Source: Candidatus Woesearchaeota archaeon (GTDB lineage Archaea > Nanobdellota > Nanobdellia > Woesearchaeales > UBA10216). Taken from it: DNA of 11,244 nucleotides. The translations under genes and the position numbers were made by a program. The stretch lies in the NCBI GenBank assembly GCA_013331515.1, contig DUGG01000088.1, forward strand, positions 14,198 through 25,441. Reading direction: 5' to 3'. This document shows, in pieces, positions 1 through 6,100 of the stretch; the stretch's first letter is position 1; every line of letters begins with the position of its first letter. A model generated the notes under the pieces. It was not told the DNA's origin. It ran no database searches and worked only from the letters and a program-made list of their open reading frames with translations.

Positions 1-139
1 AAAAATCGCCGCCATAAAAACCGGCGCATGGCAATACTCAAACCCTTCACTGCTTGGCATCCCAGTGTGGCTGCCCCTGCTATGGGGCATAGCAGTGGTT
101 TTCATCAACAGGGTTGCAAACGCCCTTGCTAAGTTCTGA
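1..139 (+). CDS. C-terminal end of a membrane protein (partial)
   Basis: An open frame enters from the left edge (codons begin at base 2) and ends at TGA 137-139, giving 45 residues. A hydrophobic stretch rich in Leu, Trp, Val and Ile (GIPVWLPLLWGIAVVFI) reads as the last transmembrane helix, followed by a short basic tail ending NALAKF. The Trp/Pro-rich pattern before it (GAWQYSNPSLLGIPVW) is typical of a small multi-pass membrane protein. I do not recognise the family from this fragment. The next promoter-like box starts 9 bases after the stop, so this gene probably ends its own transcription unit. Confidence 0.7.
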   Translation, partial: KIAAIKTGAWQYSNPSLLGIPVWLPLLWGIAVVFINRVANALAKF

Positions 140-147
140 AACAAAAG

Positions 148-157
148 TTATAAAATA
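148..157 (+). promoter_or_regulatory. TATA-like box
   Basis: TTATAAAATA is a good archaeal TATA box in the gap after the membrane-protein stop. Transcription would start near base 178, upstream of the msrB-like relic, the 275-640 gene and the interrupted msrB. Box and spacing are seen; promoter activity is inferred. Confidence 0.55.
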
Positions 158-182
158 CAATAGTTATGCTGTCGTTATTACG

Positions 183-278
183 ACAAAAACAGAAGCAGAA
201 TGGAAGAAGAAGCTCACGCCCGGGCAAAAAAATATAAAAGAACCTTACTACGTGCTATCCAAAGAGGATGCAAAATGA
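183..278 (+). pseudogene. Relic resembling the N-terminus of MsrB
   Basis: In the frame of the TGG at 201-203 the sequence encodes KTEAEWKKKLTPGQ (186-227), then a short stretch with YYVLSKEDAK, and stops at TGA 276-278. This closely matches the start of the msrB gene 460 bases downstream (KTE, stop, EWHEKLTPQQ, YSILREKGTE). It also fits the usual MsrB opening, KTExEWxxxLTPxQ. The two DNA stretches are also similar. There is no ATG in frame; the only nearby start codon is a TTG at 126, inside the previous gene. The frame ends before any zinc or catalytic motif. Its TGA overlaps the ATG of the next gene (ATGA), like a normal operon junction, so a short translated peptide is not excluded. Most likely a decayed partial duplication of msrB. 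Confidence 0.45.
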
Positions 279-640
279 CAATGAACCTTGAGAATGTGGT
301 CATAGTGACTGAAAGCGGCGCCAAACTTGAAGTCGGAGTGAGGCCGGGAGAAAAGCCCGGAAGCATTGTTATGGTAAGAGGCGAGGGAAAAGCACTGCTT
401 GGCAAGAGATACATTTGCGGGCAGCCTGTTACCGTTAACGATGACAGCACCATAGCCATCAAACCGGCAGGCAACACCAGTTACCTAACTGGCTATGTTT
501 CTTCTGTTGATGGAAGAAAGGTGAACATGGGCTGTGGAACAACAACGCTTTGCCTGAAATCAGGGAATGATGCCGCTATTTACTGCTGTGGAATGCCAAT
601 GGCAATCCAAGAGCCAAGGAAACTCGCTTCGTCAGACTAA
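275..640 (+). CDS. Hypothetical protein, 121 residues
   Basis: The start is taken at ATG 275 because AGAGGAT lies 7 bases upstream and residues before it are an out-of-frame reading of the msrB-like relic. ATG 281 is also possible, and the frame is open back to ATG 200. The protein is soluble-looking and rich in Gly, Val and short beta-strand patterns (VVIVTESGAKLEVGV, GSIVMVRGEGKALLG). It has five cysteines, in YICG, GCG, TLC and YCC. I do not recognise the family. The stop TAA is immediately followed by the ATG of msrB, so the two look co-transcribed. The cysteines beside a methionine sulfoxide reductase could suggest a redox role, but that is speculation. Confidence 0.6.
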   Translation: MTMNLENVVIVTESGAKLEVGVRPGEKPGSIVMVRGEGKALLGKRYICGQPVTVNDDSTIAIKPAGNTSYLTGYVSSVDGRKVNMGCGTTTLCLKSGNDAAIYCCGMPMAIQEPRKLASSD

Positions 641-1036
641 ATGAAATCCAAGACTGAATGAGAATGGCACGAAAAGCTGACTCCACAGCAATATAGCATC
701 CTTCGCGAGAAAGGCACAGAAGTCCCTTTCAGCGGCAAATACGACACTTTTTCTGGCATTGGAAAATACAAATGCGCTGCCTGCCGCAACGTCCTTTTCA
801 CGTCGGAAACGAAATATGACTCTGGCTGCGGCTGGCCAGCGTTCTTTGCAGCAAACGAAGGCAGCATAAAGATGCAGAATGATGACGGCCACGGCATGCA
901 TAGCATTGAAGTCCTTTGCCGGAAATGCGGCTCCCACCTCGGCCATGTTTTTGATGACGGGCCAAAAAATAAAGGTGGCAAGAAGTATTGCATCAATTCG
1001 CTGACGCTTGATTTTGAGAAAAGACAACATTTTTAA
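641..1036 (+). pseudogene. msrB: Peptide-methionine (R)-S-oxide reductase with in-frame TGA
   Basis: MsrB reduces methionine-R-sulfoxide in proteins. All core elements are present by codon number: LTPQQY (13-18), PFSGKY (29-34), zinc cysteines CAAC (45, 48) and CRKC (93, 96), SGCGWPAF with the likely resolving Cys63, HLGHVFDDGP (99-108), and the catalytic Cys117 in YCINS. At 131 codons it is a normal single-domain length. The odd point is TGA at 659-661 (codon 7), inside the conserved KTExEW opening, between the only in-frame ATG (641) and the first conserved block. TGA terminates neighbouring genes, and the position is not the catalytic one, so selenocysteine or reassignment is unlikely. Either a nonsense mutation, a sequence error, or initiation at a non-ATG codon after the stop (for example CTG 677). 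Everything after codon 7 looks under selection, so any inactivation is recent. It directly follows the 275-640 gene (TAAATG). Confidence 0.85.
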
Positions 1037-1040
1037 AATA
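1031..1040 (+). promoter_or_regulatory. TATA-like box overlapping the msrB stop
   Basis: TTTTAAAATA lies about 25 bases before ATG 1059, the spacing expected for a leaderless archaeal transcript. It overlaps the msrB stop codon (1034-1036). This spacing is the main reason to prefer ATG 1059 over the upstream ATG 1008. Confidence 0.55.
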
Positions 1041-1058
1041 TGCAATCTTAACACGATT

Positions 1059-1442
1059 ATGGTTTCCGCATCTCCACAAACTTTTGCCACAAGTGAGCCA
1101 GGTTATGTATGCGTGTCATACACTAGCGTTGGGAAAAATTTAATGGTTGGTGTTCTCCCAATGATTCCCCAAATGCCGCCAGATCTGCAACCAGATGGAC
1201 GAGTCATTATGAGGGGTGCGTCGGTTGACGATGTTGTCACTGCGTTTGATGCCTTTTTCCAAATTACCCGGAAACCTCTTTCTGAGCATGCGAAGTTCTC
1301 AGGTCGTGTGGGAAAGGTACGCCCCTCGTCGCTTGAATGTTGCTTCTACATCATAGGCGGAGCCGCAGGCGTCTCACTTGGCGCATGGTTGCCGTCAGAG
1401 TTCTATGCCAGAGTCAGTGAACTTGGCACTGGTAAAGCATAG
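1059..1442 (+). CDS. Hypothetical protein, 127 residues
   Basis: The start at ATG 1059 fits a leaderless mRNA from the box at 1031-1040. The in-frame ATG at 1008 lies inside msrB and is less likely. The protein begins MVSASPQTFATSEPGYVCVSYTS and is soluble-looking with alternating hydrophobic strands. Other visible stretches are VIMRGASVDDVVTAFDAFFQ, SSLECCFYIIGG and a C-terminal LGAWLPSEFYARVSELG. It has an adjacent cysteine pair (ECCF) and no signal peptide or membrane helix. I do not recognise the family. It has no close co-directional partner downstream and converges with the DHH gene across a hairpin-rich gap. Confidence 0.6.
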   Translation: MVSASPQTFATSEPGYVCVSYTSVGKNLMVGVLPMIPQMPPDLQPDGRVIMRGASVDDVVTAFDAFFQITRKPLSEHAKFSGRVGKVRPSSLECCFYIIGGAAGVSLGAWLPSEFYARVSELGTGKA

Positions 1443-1445
1443 ACG

Positions 1446-1483
1446 ACTTTGAACATGAGCCATAAATGGGGGTTATTCAAAGT
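1446..1483 (+). other. Inverted repeat after the 1059-1442 gene
   Basis: ACTTTGAA (1446-1453) is the reverse complement of TTCAAAGT (1476-1483). An inner CCAT/ATGG pair closes on a two-base loop, separated from the outer arms by a symmetric 6-nt internal loop. It starts four bases after the stop codon and could be a 3'-end structure. No long T-run follows on the plus strand. Confidence 0.4.
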
Positions 1484-1501
1484 TCTCCATAAGCCAAGCT
1501 G

Positions 1502-1554
1502 AAAAACCCTGACCGCAGCAAGTTGCTTGGTATTTGTTAAAAACCACCGGTCAG
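1502..1554 (-). terminator. Candidate terminator of the DHH gene
   Basis: On the minus strand CTGACCG (1554-1548) pairs with CGGTCAG (1515-1509) and is followed at once by GGTTTTTC. The loop holds a second small palindrome, AGCAA-C-TTGCT. Stem plus T-run, about 30 bases beyond the DHH stop, suggests a 3' end. Archaeal termination depends mainly on the T-run, so the stem may instead protect the mRNA end. Confidence 0.4.
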
Positions 1555-1581
1555 AAACCAATGATTTTTGATACGTCGCCA

Positions 1582-2637
1582 TCAAAACTCTTTCTTAAAC
1601 TTCTCAATGAATCTTTCAAAGTCCTTCCTGCTGACTGAGCCGCCGCACGCTTTCTCGTGGCCCCCGCCGTACCCGTCAACGCCCTTCAGGGCGTTCTGCA
1701 GGGCGGGAAGGACGGGAGCGTGCCTTGCGCGGAAGCTGAGCATGTAGTGTTCCGAGCGCTCTCTTCCAGCAACGATGACCCTGTCAGGGTAAAGGAAGAG
1801 CAGCTCATTCGCAAGGTCTCCGGAAAAGCTCTGGGCAGACTTGTAAGTGAACACCAGGAACTTCTCGCCGGAACTGCCATCGGCGGCCTCCTTCGCCTCG
1901 GCAAGGAGCTTCTCGTATTCCGAGTTTATTGCCTTGAACTTGCCGTAAATGAACCTCCCTTCCTTAGTCAGCCGGTTAAGGATGTCATACGGAGATGTGA
2001 CTGTTTCAAGGGCCCGTATGCACGCAACAGCTTCCGAGACCGGTCCTTTAAGCATGAAGGAAAAAATCCTGCCCAGCTTTCCTATCCCTGTTGTAAACAG
2101 TGCTTCCTCAGCGCTCATCGGCCCAGGCAGCAGGTCCGGATAGTCCCTTGTGAACTCTGGAGCAAATTCCGGCATGTGCCAGTCGCTTACAATGCCGGCC
2201 ATTGCAAGCCAGAGCAGCTCATTTCCGGTACCCCTGACCGCCTTGTATGACAGATAGCTGGCTGGCGGGTTGTTCTGAGGGGAGTGCAGGCGGGGATTAA
2301 AATATTTCACCCCGGACAGCCTTACCGGTTGGTGGTGGTCTATCCAGAAGATTTTGGCAACGCCAAAACCTCTTACCGTGTCCACGAATGATTGCTGCAT
2401 GAGCGCTACGTCAAGCACGAAAAGCGAGTCGGGCTTCACGCTCCTGACCGGAGCAAGAAAGCGGTCGTTGACATTCGGCTCAGCCTTGACCATCATCCCC
2501 CTTCCCTTCCCGCAAAACTTCTTTAGTAGAAGGAAAGACACGAGGCCGTCCGGGTCATCGTGAAAGAGGAAAAAAGGGCGCTCAGAGCCCAGCAGGCCAT
2601 CCCTGATGGCTTCGTACTCTGTATCGGTAAGGTCCAT
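1582..2637 (-). CDS. DHH-family phosphoesterase
   Basis: A 351-residue member of the DHH/DHHA1 phosphoesterase superfamily, which includes RecJ-like exonucleases, archaeal GAN nuclease and nanoRNase/c-di-AMP enzymes. Metal motifs are visible in order: HDDPDG (26-31), an Asp at LDVA (about 76), WIDHHQP with the DHH triad (100-102), and SDW (152). The C-terminal GYGGGHEKACGG (323-333) is the DHHA1 substrate-binding motif. The set is intact, so it should be an active Mn-dependent phosphodiesterase. The substrate (single-stranded DNA, short RNA or cyclic dinucleotide) cannot be told from sequence. ATG 2637 lies about 28 bases from a minus-strand TATA box, fitting a leaderless mRNA. It stands alone, between a convergent gene on one side and a divergent gene on the other. 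Confidence 0.9.
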   Translation of the reverse strand: MDLTDTEYEAIRDGLLGSERPFFLFHDDPDGLVSFLLLKKFCGKGRGMMVKAEPNVNDRFLAPVRSVKPDSLFVLDVALMQQSFVDTVRGFGVAKIFWIDHHQPVRLSGVKYFNPRLHSPQNNPPASYLSYKAVRGTGNELLWLAMAGIVSDWHMPEFAPEFTRDYPDLLPGPMSAEEALFTTGIGKLGRIFSFMLKGPVSEAVACIRALETVTSPYDILNRLTKEGRFIYGKFKAINSEYEKLLAEAKEAADGSSGEKFLVFTYKSAQSFSGDLANELLFLYPDRVIVAGRERSEHYMLSFRARHAPVLPALQNALKGVDGYGGGHEKACGGSVSRKDFERFIEKFKKEF

Positions 2638-2659
2638 CTGAAAACATGTAGCGACCGCT

Positions 2660-2671
2660 CATATATATTGG
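2660..2671 (-). promoter_or_regulatory. TATA-like box of the DHH gene
   Basis: On the minus strand CCAATATATATG lies about 28 bases upstream of ATG 2637. A short palindrome TTGGT-TT-ACCAA (2669-2680) overlaps its upstream edge and could be a regulator site, but is too short to insist on. Confidence 0.55.
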
Positions 2672-2726
2672 TTTACCAACCAGAAAAAAGCGCGTAATGG
2701 CTATATCAGTATATGAAAGCATAATC

Positions 2727-2735
2727 TTTATATAG
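2727..2735 (+). promoter_or_regulatory. TATA-like box of the 2793-3215 gene
   Basis: TTTATATAG would place transcription near 2755, leaving a leader of about 40 bases. A Shine-Dalgarno-like GTGAGGG (2776-2782) lies 10 bases before ATG 2793, so this gene, unlike its neighbours, probably has a leader. Confidence 0.5.
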
Positions 2736-2792
2736 TGGATTTGAGGGATGCCTGACTGGGGTTGTTTGGGGGAGTGTGAGGGCTGAAGCGCC

Positions 2793-3215
2793 ATGGTAAT
2801 CCTGTTTGACCAGTTCCATCTTCCGGAAGACATCTTTGAGGTAGTTTTCGCCACAACACAGCAGAAGATAGTCGCCAAGGTTCTCATTAAAACCATGAAG
2901 GAAAAGAACAATGAGCTGAACAAGACAGAGATGTCCTTCTTCGCCACGAAGCTGCATGAGGGCCAGTTTTTAACTGAAATAGATGAGCCGGGCTATGAGG
3001 GCAAGAAGGTCAAGCTTTCCTACAACAAACGGCAGTTCTATGACCGCATCTTGACGCCCATGAAGAGCATGGGAATGATTGATTATGACTTGTACAAGAA
3101 GACTTATCGCCTTTCTGATGCGTTCAACAAGGAGATGATTAAGGTTGGGCTTCTGTGGCTTAGGGAGTTCAAGAGGCCCGTTTCAGAGTTCAGGATTAAG
3201 GAAGTCAGGACGTAA
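2793..3215 (+). CDS. Small basic protein with winged-helix-like pattern
   Basis: A 140-residue soluble protein. After a short N-terminal part (MVILFDQFHLPEDIFEVVF) come predicted helices with a helix-turn-helix-like rhythm: QQKIVAKVLIKTMKEKNNEL, KTEMSFFATKLHEG, NKRQFYDRILTPMKSMGMID, then YDLYKKTYRLSDAFNKEM. The run of basic helices followed by a likely strand-turn-strand is how archaeal winged-helix proteins often look. No catalytic motif is visible and I cannot name a family. The start at ATG 2793 is supported by GTGAGGG 10 bases upstream. It is followed by the inverted-repeat block at 3224-3328 and a membrane-protein gene on the same strand. A DNA- or RNA-binding role is an inference from fold appearance only. 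Confidence 0.65.
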   Translation: MVILFDQFHLPEDIFEVVFATTQQKIVAKVLIKTMKEKNNELNKTEMSFFATKLHEGQFLTEIDEPGYEGKKVKLSYNKRQFYDRILTPMKSMGMIDYDLYKKTYRLSDAFNKEMIKVGLLWLREFKRPVSEFRIKEVRT

Positions 3216-3223
3216 ATTACGGC

Positions 3224-3328
3224 AGATTCACGAATCTATAGTGAAATGCGCGGGTTATGTGACAGACGAGGCGCAGTTCACTATCAGACAACTGCGTACA
3301 AGACATGACATAAGTTATGTAGTTGTCT
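3224..3328 (+). ncRNA. Candidate structured RNA or mRNA leader (three stem-loops)
   Basis: Three consecutive inverted repeats fill this gap with almost no spare bases. SL1 is AGATTC/GAATCT (3224-3229, 3232-3237). SL2 is a 14-bp stem with one mismatch, ATAGTGAAATGCGC (3238-3251) with GCGCAGTTCACTAT (3271-3284), and a 19-nt loop. SL3 is AGACAACT (3286-3293) with AGTTGTCT (3321-3328), enclosing the small palindrome ACATAA-G-TTATGT (3308-3320). There is also a competing pair, CGCAGTT (3272-3278) with AACTGCG (3290-3296), which would open both SL2 and SL3. That is what a two-state leader or attenuator looks like. No coding frame explains the region. It lies just after one gene and 31 bases before ATG 3360, whose Shine-Dalgarno AGAGGA follows the last stem. 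Confidence 0.5.
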
Positions 3329-3359
3329 ATACTAAACCAACAAAAAGAGGAATTAAAGA

Positions 3360-4052
3360 ATGGTTCTTGCTGTCGTTACAGCAACAGGATACACTGAAGT
3401 AAGCACCCCATACTTTCTCCAGCACGTAATCCCAACCCTGTGGGACAGGATATTACAGATAACAACGGCACCGTTCAGGAATCCGGACATGCTTTGGATA
3501 GTTGTGCCGCTGCTTGCCACCTTGTTCGTCATGGAACTGTATTTTGGAAGGTACCGCAGGGAGAGTCTTGGCTGGACAACCGCCTTGGGCAACAGCATGG
3601 TGCTCGTATTTGTTTCTCTTGACCTGATGAGGCAGATATACGGCTACCAGTCGGCCTATTCCATCGCTGAAACTTTTGCATTGAATTTCGGGAGAACGCT
3701 TGTTTCAGTCGCAGTTGGGCTAAGCGGCCTGCTGACGCTTTACTACGACTTTTTCCACTTGCTGCCAAAAAAGTTCGCTTTTTCCATCTCATCATTCCTT
3801 GGGGTTAACACCCCGGCCTATTTGGCCACCGTGATAATTTATCAGAACCTGAAGCTCGACATTTATACGCTAATTGCCAGCGTGCTGCTTTTCGTGGCAA
3901 TAGCTTTCTTTTTCATATCATTACAGAGGATTGAGCCCAAGTCAGCTGAGCGCTACTATGTCAACAGGGCCGAGAGGGCAATCAGCGCCCTGTTCAGGCA
4001 ATTGGAAAAGCCAAGGAGGAAAAAGAGGCGGCTAGATGCCCATGTACCTTGA
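3360..4052 (+). CDS. Multi-pass membrane protein, 230 residues
   Basis: About five hydrophobic helices are visible: residues 45-62 (LWIVVPLLATLFVMELYF), about 72-92, 107-132, about 143-163 and 168-188 (IYTLIASVLLFVAIAFFFI). A strongly basic cytoplasmic tail follows, ending KPRRKKRR then LDAHVP. The positive tail fits an inside C-terminus. No transporter, protease or channel signature is visible, and I do not recognise the family. The start is supported by AGAGGA about 10 bases before ATG 3360. The 3' end overlaps the 3' end of the opposite-strand E1-like gene by 21 bases. The structured block at 3224-3328 is upstream and may regulate it. Confidence 0.75.
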   Translation: MVLAVVTATGYTEVSTPYFLQHVIPTLWDRILQITTAPFRNPDMLWIVVPLLATLFVMELYFGRYRRESLGWTTALGNSMVLVFVSLDLMRQIYGYQSAYSIAETFALNFGRTLVSVAVGLSGLLTLYYDFFHLLPKKFAFSISSFLGVNTPAYLATVIIYQNLKLDIYTLIASVLLFVAIAFFFISLQRIEPKSAERYYVNRAERAISALFRQLEKPRRKKRRLDAHVP

Positions 4053-5000
4053 GTATTCCGCCTTTGCCTTTGCAGCTGATTCTGCCCTGACAAGCGCCCT
4101 TCCATCATTGAACAGGGTTATGTTCCTGAAGCTTATGCAGCCATCGAAAACCGCAGCTTTTTCACCCATTTTTTGCAGCTGCGGTTTTAGTGAGCTTAAA
4201 TCCACTGCCTTCCCTTTTATCTGGTAAACATTCCTGCCGCACATAGTCACGGCTTCAGTACCTTTTTTGCCGACAAGGTACTCATATTTCAGGCTGCCGC
4301 AGTCGGGTTTTGGCTTTACGCTTATTCTTGTCAAAGCATTCCGCCAAATGTTCAGCCGCAGTAGTTGGCTTTCGGGCTTTTTCCCAATCAAAATTTTCAT
4401 CGCTTCGGTTGCTTGAATCGCTGCAATGGTTGCCGTTGCCGAAGCTAGTATGCCCACAGTATCGCACGTTCCTTCCGCAGCCGAGTTTCCAAACACGCAT
4501 GCAAAGCAGAAGTGCTTTTTGCTGTTGCGGAAGTCAAATGCCATGAGCTGCGCGCTGTCCCTTATGGCGGCAGCATGCACCCAGGCGAGCCCGTTTTTCA
4601 GGCAGTATTCGTTCAGGAGAAATCGCGTTTCAAGGTTGTCCATGCAGTCGAGCACAACATCCGGCTTTCCAACGATACCGGCAATGTTTTCGTGGTCCAG
4701 GTCAACAGCAGCTGCGGCGACAAAAATTTCAGAATTTGCACGTTTCAGCTTTTCTAGTGCTGCCATAGCCTTCGGCCTGCCTACATCGGTTTCGTCATAG
4801 AGCAATTGCCGCTGCAAGTCAGTAAGTTCAATAACGTCGCGGTCAACAAGCACTATTTTGCCAACCCCCGCTCTCGCCAATATTTCAACCGCCGCTGTTC
4901 CCAGTGCGCCCATTCCAGCTATGACCGCTGTCGATTTGAGCAGTTTCTGTTGCGCTTTTTTGCCTATTATCAGCTCTTGCCTGTTGTAGCGTGAAACCAT
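4032..5000 (-). CDS. ThiF/MoeB/HesA-family E1-like adenylyltransferase
   Basis: Enzymes of this family adenylate the C-terminal glycine of a ubiquitin-like sulfur carrier (ThiS, MoaD or SAMP) for sulfur transfer or protein conjugation. Visible by residue: SRYNRQ (3-8), nucleotide-binding GMGALG (29-34), DRDVIELTDLQRQ (53-65), DCMDNLETRFLLN (118-130) and CFAC (165-168). Then comes a catalytic-cysteine candidate, GTCDTVGI (Cys179), and a C-terminal domain starting MCGRNVYQIKGK and ending YSRYMGI. Usually a second CxxC completes the zinc site, but here only PDCG (Cys234) is seen, so the zinc site may be altered. No sulfur-carrier gene lies in the window, so the partner is unknown. ATG 5000 lies about 27 bases from the shared A/T box at 5023-5032. 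Confidence 0.88.
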   Translation of the reverse strand: MVSRYNRQELIIGKKAQQKLLKSTAVIAGMGALGTAAVEILARAGVGKIVLVDRDVIELTDLQRQLLYDETDVGRPKAMAALEKLKRANSEIFVAAAAVDLDHENIAGIVGKPDVVLDCMDNLETRFLLNEYCLKNGLAWVHAAAIRDSAQLMAFDFRNSKKHFCFACVFGNSAAEGTCDTVGILASATATIAAIQATEAMKILIGKKPESQLLRLNIWRNALTRISVKPKPDCGSLKYEYLVGKKGTEAVTMCGRNVYQIKGKAVDLSSLKPQLQKMGEKAAVFDGCISFRNITLFNDGRALVRAESAAKAKAEYSRYMGI

Positions 5001-5022
5001 GGCTTCAGGGAATTGTGGAAAT

Positions 5023-5032
5023 CTTTATTAAC
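5023..5032. promoter_or_regulatory. Shared bidirectional TATA-like box
   Basis: CTTTATTAAC reads as a TATA-like box in both directions (GTTAATAAAG on the minus strand). It lies about 27 bases from ATG 5054 on the plus strand and about 27 bases from ATG 5000 on the minus strand. Both start codons are at leaderless spacing from one box, so the E1-like gene and the nop5-flpA operon probably share it. Confidence 0.5.
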
Positions 5033-5053
5033 CTTTGCCGCTGCCCAACCAGC

Positions 5054-6100
5054 ATGGAAAACTCCAGTGAAACACCTGTTGCAACGCCCAAGGAAGCGGT
5101 GTTTATTTACTCCATTCCAACGGCGGTCTTTGTTTTTGACGGCAATATCAGGCTTGTCCAGAAGATAAAAATTGCAAGTCCTGAGGCTGCAATAACGGCT
5201 CTTACGAGGAATGAGTGGCTCCCAGAGGAAACGGCAGTCATAAAGAAAGCAAGGTCGGAGGGAAAGTCTGTCGTTGTTCTTGGGGCTAAAACAGGTAAGC
5301 CGGCTGACGCTGCTTTCTCGCAGGACATAAAGAAGCTTGAGGCTGCAACATCCGCCGCAGCTGAGGAAATAGCCCGGCTGCGCGACATCGTGATTGGCTT
5401 CACAAAAAGGGCAGTGGCAGAATCCGTGACTGATGACAACCTGATAATCCAGTCATCATCCGCAATCTCAGAGCTAAACAAGGCCGCCAGCATCCTCATC
5501 AAACGCGTCAGGGAATGGTACGAGCTTTACTGCCCCGAAGCCTCCAGGCAGGTAGGGAGCCACGAGGAATTTCTTAACGCTATCCTCTGCAAGAGCAAGG
5601 ACGAGCTTCTCAAAGAGTTCAGGGTTAAGGATGCCATGGGCGCGAATCTCGAAAAGGCTGACATCAGGATGATTCTCTCATTTGCAACAGAGGTAAATGC
5701 CCTTTATGAAATGCGAAAGGGCATCGCCGAATACGTCAATAACCTGATGGAAAAACATGCGCCCAATGTTGCCGCTGTTGCCGGCCCTTCAACCGGCGCG
5801 GAATTGATAGCAGAAGCAGGCTCCCTTCAAAGGCTGGCAATGCTGCCTTCATCTACAATCCAACTTTTGGGTGCAGAGCAGGAATTGTTCAAACATCTCA
5901 AGGACAAGAAGCAGAGGCCTCCCAAGGTTGGAGTCCTCCACAGCCACCCCCTCGTGACATCAGCCAGCAGGGACAAACAGGGAAGGGTTGCCAAAATTCT
6001 TGCTGACAAGATTTCAATCGCTTCAAGGGTTGACTTCTTCAAGGGGGCATTTGCAGGGGACCGGCTGCTTGAGGAAGTGAAGGCGAGGCTTGCAAAATGA
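5054..6100 (+). CDS. nop5: Nop5 (Nop56/58 homologue) of the C/D-box RNP
   Basis: Nop5 bridges L7Ae-bound C/D guide RNA and the methyltransferase fibrillarin in the complex that 2'-O-methylates rRNA and tRNA. The 348-residue product has an N-terminal fibrillarin-binding domain (about 1-95), a coiled-coil region (about 95-240) containing SVTDDNLIIQSSSAISELNK, and a C-terminal Nop domain. The Nop signature is clear: STIQLLGAEQELFKHLK (267-283), RPPKVGVLHSHPLV (288-301), then GRVAKILADKISIASRVDFF (310-329). The usual lysine-rich eukaryotic tail is absent, as in archaea. An in-frame ATG at 4991 exists, but ATG 5054 fits the promoter spacing and the N-terminus. The stop overlaps the fibrillarin start by 4 bases (ATGA), the usual archaeal arrangement. 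Confidence 0.95.
   Translation: MENSSETPVATPKEAVFIYSIPTAVFVFDGNIRLVQKIKIASPEAAITALTRNEWLPEETAVIKKARSEGKSVVVLGAKTGKPADAAFSQDIKKLEAATSAAAEEIARLRDIVIGFTKRAVAESVTDDNLIIQSSSAISELNKAASILIKRVREWYELYCPEASRQVGSHEEFLNAILCKSKDELLKEFRVKDAMGANLEKADIRMILSFATEVNALYEMRKGIAEYVNNLMEKHAPNVAAVAGPSTGAELIAEAGSLQRLAMLPSSTIQLLGAEQELFKHLKDKKQRPPKVGVLHSHPLVTSASRDKQGRVAKILADKISIASRVDFFKGAFAGDRLLEEVKARLAK

Noticed and set aside
641..1036. TGA as selenocysteine or a reassigned codon in msrB
   Set aside because: The TGA is far from the catalytic position, where Cys117 is encoded by a normal codon. Several genes in the window terminate at TGA.
1657..2250. Long plus-strand ORF opposite the DHH gene
   Set aside because: It is the complement of a gene with complete DHH/DHHA1 motifs and has no recognisable protein pattern of its own.
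2748..2786. 12-codon upstream ORF before the 2793 gene
   Set aside because: The predicted transcription start (about 2755) is downstream of its ATG and there is no further support.
3238..3328. H/ACA guide RNA or tRNA
   Set aside because: The long stem has only one mismatch, so no pseudouridylation pocket. There is no ACA at the right distance, and no T-loop or acceptor stem of a tRNA.
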